Shown here: positions 60,494 through 64,000 of the stretch, piece by piece
How the letters are laid out: each line of letters starts with the position of its first letter
Position numbering within the stretch: the stretch's first letter is position 1
Assembly (NCBI GenBank): GCA_050184415.1
Contig: JBFXAJ010000008.1
Span: 1-64,000, forward strand
Length of the DNA: 64,000 bases
Direction: 5' to 3'
DNA from: JADLGL01 sp050184415
Lineage (GTDB): Bacteria > Pseudomonadota > Alphaproteobacteria > Rhizobiales > Kaistiaceae
Notes under the pieces: generated by a model
Told to the model about the DNA's origin: nothing
Database searches by the model: none
The model's input: the letters and a program-made list of their open reading frames with translations, nothing else
Position numbers and translations under genes: made by a program

Positions 60494-63223
60494 GTGTCGA
60501 AAAAGCCGGGGCATGGTCGGAACTGGGATCAGGCCGACCAGATAGAGCGCATTAACGAGGGTAGACGCCAACAGGTCGAGAGGGTCCAAGCTCTCTTGGC
60601 AAAGCGTCAGTCTGCCCAAGCGTTGACGCGGCTCTTAAGGCCCGGTGTTTCAACCGCAACAACGGTCCATTACGCGTCGACGAGTGCACCGGCTGATTGG
60701 GCACGTGCCGACCGGGGCCGTTCCATTGTCGATGCGATTCTGGATTCCATCGAAGATGGGGCCGACCGCGCGATCATGGCATGGCCGTCTCGGCCAGGAG
60801 GAGGGTTTGCAGCGACTGCCCTCGCGATGCGAGAGGCACGAGCGAGTGGCCGGCTCGCCTACGCGACCCTGGCCCTGTGGCCTTGGCGAAGCGGCGCGAC
60901 GTGGGCAGCACGCTCCGTGCTCGTGCATCCGGCAGATGTTGCGCAGGCAGCGGCGCGGGCTGCCGACGAAATGCATAAAGGCGCGGCGTGGGCACAGCGG
61001 GACCTGGCGCACAACTCCCTCAATCTGCTGGAGATGCGACTGCGCGATCTGACGGCAGCGGGCGGCACGGCGAGCAACGGAGCCACAACCGGCCGACCGA
61101 ATATCATCGTCCACAGCCCGACTTTGCTGGAGACCACGTCCGTTTTCGCGCCAAGCGAGGGCGCGAGAGCCCCAGCATACGCTGCCGATGGGCAGCAGGT
61201 GCTCCGACGGGTCCGCGATTACACCCACATTGGCGACAGGAACGCGGGCTTAGAGGGCCACATCGCCGCCGTTGGCGATCCCACTAAGACCCCGTTCGCG
61301 ATCTTCGGTCTTCCGGCGGCCACGAAATTGGAGGCGCTCGACCGGTGCCTCAAGTTCGGTCGTTTCAGCGCCAAGTCGCTCGATGCCTTGATTGTCGATG
61401 TGACGCGCACGGGACGTTCCGAACTTCCGGATGACTGGGAAGCCCGGTTTGCGATTGTCTTGCAAGCGCTTGAACACGCATCGGGTCGCCGCCCTCCCGT
61501 CGTCGTTCTGTGCGAGGATGCGTTTGCGCTCCGAAAAGCGGTGCGGACGCTTCGAACGACCAATGCAGCGGTGCGTCCCGTTCGACGTATGCCGCTTGAA
61601 GTAGGCGCATATTTACCGGAGCCGGGTCTTTTCGGACCGTCTGCGGTGTTGCATGGCGAACTGACGCCGATAGCTTTTGAGGCCGATATCAAGGACGCCT
61701 CGCTGGCGGCCGTGCGCAATGATCTTCTGGCGCTCGGCCGCCGCTTTCGCCAGGCCGGACAAGCGGCAGCAGCAGATGCGGTCTCGCGCGCGCTCGGCTT
61801 TGTGCGGAGATCCGCCTCCCTGCCAATCGGTTTGCGGCAGGCGCGCGAAATCGCCGACATCCTCCATGATGGCGACGATGAGGTCGATGCTTCGGTCAGG
61901 GGTTTGTTTCGACCGAAGATGGCGCTCGGCCCACTTGCGGCGGCGGCAGATTTGGCGCCGGAGTTTGGGACTGAAGCGCGACGGCTCATTGGCGATATCG
62001 AGACCCGCGTGACGGCGTGGGATGAGGAGACGCCGGTTTCTGCGAAGCTGGTGCAGTTGCTTCAAGACAATGCCTGGAATAGCGAGACGACGGCGCTGAT
62101 CATTCCTGATCGCCGTACAGCCGATGTGTACCTGAGCGCTGATAGAACTTTAGGCGTGCGGTGTGAGATTGCGGACGCGCGTGGTCTGTTGGGCATTCTC
62201 ACATCCAGCCGCCCGACCCGAATAATAGTCGTGGGCCCGACACCGGAGGTGGTTCGGGCTCTGTTGACCGCACGAGATGCGCCAAAGCGGGTGTTGCTGC
62301 TGGGCGATGCGGCCGGGATCGCGCTGCTTTCGGCCGAAATCGCACCGCTTAGCCGAATAGCGGCCTTTGCGCCGATTGCGGAGCGTGCCCGCGCGATGGC
62401 AGCCGCGCTTCAACGCGGCGGCGCGAACGAAACGCTTGATCTTGCGGAAGCTGAGTTTCGTGTCGTTGCGACGATGCCGGAGGGCGAGATCGACTTCACC
62501 CGATCCGGCGATGCGTACAGGGGGGAGATCCTGCATTTCACCACCAGCCGCAGCCACCGCTTGGCGTACCGGCCGACAAGCGACGTTCTGGAGTTCTCTC
62601 CCGGCGAAGCGCGGCCGTTCGAACGCACGCAGGCGCGCGAAGTTCGACGGGGCGACCGGGTTCTGGTCCTTGATGCCTCGGTTCGCGAGCCAATCCGGCA
62701 AGCGATCGCAGGCTCGAGGGAAAGCCTAAAACAGCTCGGATTGTATCACAGCCGGATAGCGGCGATACGAGCTGCAGCGGCGGGGAGTTCGGACCAGGAG
62801 AAAGCGCGTCAGATTCTGACGGTGATGCGGACGCTGGATCCGGCGATCGGGGCGCACGAACTCCAGAACGTTGTGCGCTGGCTAACCGCCGACAAGGCGC
62901 CGGGAGAGGCCGATGGCGGCAGACAACCCCGTGCGGCACGCGATTGGTCCCGCTTCCGCGTGTTCATGCAGGCCGTCGGCGTGGATGCGCATTCAGCGGA
63001 CATGTATTGGCGCGCAGCGATTGTTCCGGCACGCTCCTATAGAGTGCATGAAGGCTTTCTATTCAATCAGCGTGTTGTCCAATTCGTTCTCGACCCGGAA
63101 GGTACGGCGGCAGGGGCGGCGGCATGGAAGATGTTGCCGGGGCTTTGGCAGCTTGTGCTCGATGCGGTGGATGAAGTTGTGGAGGTTAGCGTGACGACTG
63201 CCGGGAGCAACAACTATGGCTGA
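60494..63223 (+). CDS. 909-aa defence-associated protein, DrmE-like candidate
   Basis: This large soluble protein has no classic Walker A motif. The middle has Rossmann-like helicase-type strands ('IMAWPSRPGGGF', 'KSLDALIVDVTRTGRSELPD', 'TTALIIPDRRTADVYL', 'RIIVVGPTPEVVRALLTARD') without nucleotide-binding residues. The end has 'EVRRGDRVLVLDASVREPIR' and a helical domain ('RTLDPAIGAHELQNVVRWLT'). Size, order and these features resemble DrmE of class 2 DISARM, which precedes drmA, but this rests on recall. GTG start; a purine-rich stretch lies 13 bases upstream. It follows the toxin gene by 31 bases and overlaps the next gene by 8 bases. Confidence 0.6.
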   Translation: MSKKPGHGRNWDQADQIERINEGRRQQVERVQALLAKRQSAQALTRLLRPGVSTATTVHYASTSAPADWARADRGRSIVDAILDSIEDGADRAIMAWPSRPGGGFAATALAMREARASGRLAYATLALWPWRSGATWAARSVLVHPADVAQAAARAADEMHKGAAWAQRDLAHNSLNLLEMRLRDLTAAGGTASNGATTGRPNIIVHSPTLLETTSVFAPSEGARAPAYAADGQQVLRRVRDYTHIGDRNAGLEGHIAAVGDPTKTPFAIFGLPAATKLEALDRCLKFGRFSAKSLDALIVDVTRTGRSELPDDWEARFAIVLQALEHASGRRPPVVVLCEDAFALRKAVRTLRTTNAAVRPVRRMPLEVGAYLPEPGLFGPSAVLHGELTPIAFEADIKDASLAAVRNDLLALGRRFRQAGQAAAADAVSRALGFVRRSASLPIGLRQAREIADILHDGDDEVDASVRGLFRPKMALGPLAAAADLAPEFGTEARRLIGDIETRVTAWDEETPVSAKLVQLLQDNAWNSETTALIIPDRRTADVYLSADRTLGVRCEIADARGLLGILTSSRPTRIIVVGPTPEVVRALLTARDAPKRVLLLGDAAGIALLSAEIAPLSRIAAFAPIAERARAMAAALQRGGANETLDLAEAEFRVVATMPEGEIDFTRSGDAYRGEILHFTTSRSHRLAYRPTSDVLEFSPGEARPFERTQAREVRRGDRVLVLDASVREPIRQAIAGSRESLKQLGLYHSRIAAIRAAAAGSSDQEKARQILTVMRTLDPAIGAHELQNVVRWLTADKAPGEADGGRQPRAARDWSRFRVFMQAVGVDAHSADMYWRAAIVPARSYRVHEGFLFNQRVVQFVLDPEGTAAGAAAWKMLPGLWQLVLDAVDEVVEVSVTTAGSNNYG

Positions 63224-64000
63224 GCCGCGCGCACTCGATGGGATGCCATGGGACGACCGCCAGCAACTAAAGGAGGCAGTTTGCGATGCCGTTCTCGAAC
63301 GCACCAGGCGCGTTGTCTCGGGCGAGGGCGTGCACGGCGCTGTCATTCTTGGCGAAAAGCCTTCGCGTGTCCTCGCAAGCGCCTTCATCCTGCCACGCCT
63401 GAACGAGGACGGGGACGATGAATCCAGCGACATCAAGATTCCAGCGCATGGCATAGACCTTCGCGTCCGGCCCGCAGCCGGTGCGTTGTGCGTCCTGCCG
63501 AATCTGTCCGTCTATGTGCGGGCGCTTCCGAGTGCGGCCGAGCTGTTCGGGCGCGACGGCCGTCTGATTCCGCGTGCCGACTTCAATGATGCGGCGCGTC
63601 AGCACGCGAAGGATCAAATCAGCCGGCGCGCCTCGGCGGAAATTCCACGGGGAACGCCTTCGGGCGAGCGCGCCGTTCGCCGGGCCGCTATCTCTCGCGA
63701 GATATACATTGCGATGGGCGTCGGAGTCCCTCCAGCGGCCCGTCTGCCCGGTGGGGATGATCGCGACGACGCTGCGGTCGAAGAAGGCGTGCCACCGTCC
63801 CAGGTGCTGGGTGGACGGCTGCGCATACCCGACCGGCTGTCTCGGCGCTACGACATTCCCCAAAAATGGATTCGTCTCCGCGTTGACGTGCCAAGGCTTG
63901 AGCTTCCTCTGCCGTGCGACCCCGATCGATGGCAAGCCCTCGCGGAGAACCACAAGACGGAACTGCTCCGCTCGATCCGTACCGCTTATGTCGACTGGAT
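63216..64000 (+). CDS. N-terminal part of a DrmA-like helicase candidate (runs off window)
   Basis: The frame from ATG 63216 stays open to the window end (261 codons). It reads 'AVCDAVLERTRRVVSGEGVH', 'GEKPSRVLASAFILPRLNED', 'GDDESSDIKIPAHGIDLRVR', 'GALCVLPNLSVYVRALPSA' and 'RRYDIPQKWIRLRVDVPRLE'. The 'PSR-L-S-FILPR...DDE-SDI' pattern resembles the N-terminus of DISARM-type DUF1998 helicases (DrmA) as I recall them. Helicase motifs would lie beyond the window. The 8-base overlap with the previous gene indicates they are made together. Confidence 0.55.
   Translation, partial: MAEPRALDGMPWDDRQQLKEAVCDAVLERTRRVVSGEGVHGAVILGEKPSRVLASAFILPRLNEDGDDESSDIKIPAHGIDLRVRPAAGALCVLPNLSVYVRALPSAAELFGRDGRLIPRADFNDAARQHAKDQISRRASAEIPRGTPSGERAVRRAAISREIYIAMGVGVPPAARLPGGDDRDDAAVEEGVPPSQVLGGRLRIPDRLSRRYDIPQKWIRLRVDVPRLELPLPCDPDRWQALAENHKTELLRSIRTAYVDW

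Overview
The window looks like a chromosomal segment of a high-GC alphaproteobacterium, most likely Hyphomicrobiales. The grounds are the ppiD-trpE arrangement at the left end and a trb-type conjugation module in the gene order common in that order. I recognised no tRNA, rRNA or CRISPR array.

Layout. (1) 1-2250: host backbone. A PpiD-type periplasmic chaperone is followed by the first 28 codons of trpE, which then stops at a scar holding IS66-type ends. (2) 2251-2710: IS66 debris, including an internally deleted IS66 copy. (3) 2824-5320: three stand-alone genes (a secreted Yahoo-repeat protein, a hypothetical, and a cytochrome c/Vgb-like propeller protein), ended by a strong hairpin shared with the convergent operon. 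(4) 5445-23515: a complete-looking catecholate siderophore locus. It has an importer (ATPase, FecCD permease, binding protein) and an esterase on the minus strand. On the plus strand are a siderophore-interacting reductase and entC-entE-entB(isochorismatase only)-ArCP-entF-entA-entD. A second block (beta-propeller, small secreted protein, multicopper oxidase) follows. EntE and EntF specificity residues fit 2,3-dihydroxybenzoate and serine, so an enterobactin-type product is predicted. (5) 23575-23921: a second IS66 fragment. (6) 23992-43802: conjugation and maintenance core of an integrative/conjugative element: LysR, DUF2274, trbI-G-F-L-K-J-E-D-C-B, CopG, traG, relaxase, a candidate oriT with a P-type nic core, lytic transglycosylase, DUF736, TraF-like peptidase, DUF2840, RHH, ParA, HTH, frameshifted DUF2285. 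(7) 43977-58281: Xre regulator and accessory/establishment genes (second DUF736, membrane proteins, DUF2493, Toprim, a 1443-aa strawberry-notch helicase/methyltransferase, DUF6915, DUF6878, large ParB-like protein, ArdC). (8) 58631-64000: defence cargo, an AbiEi/AbiEii pair followed by a 909-aa protein and a gene running off the window that together resemble the drmE-drmA start of class 2 DISARM.

The most unusual observations are two families of repeated, apparently structured 5' leaders inside the element. Family I precedes DUF736 and DUF2493. Family II precedes the strawberry-notch, ParB-like and ArdC genes. In each family sequence blocks are kept while paired arms change together, suggesting RNA-based control of genes used on entry to a new host. 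No integrase, attachment site, TonB receptor or siderophore exporter is visible.
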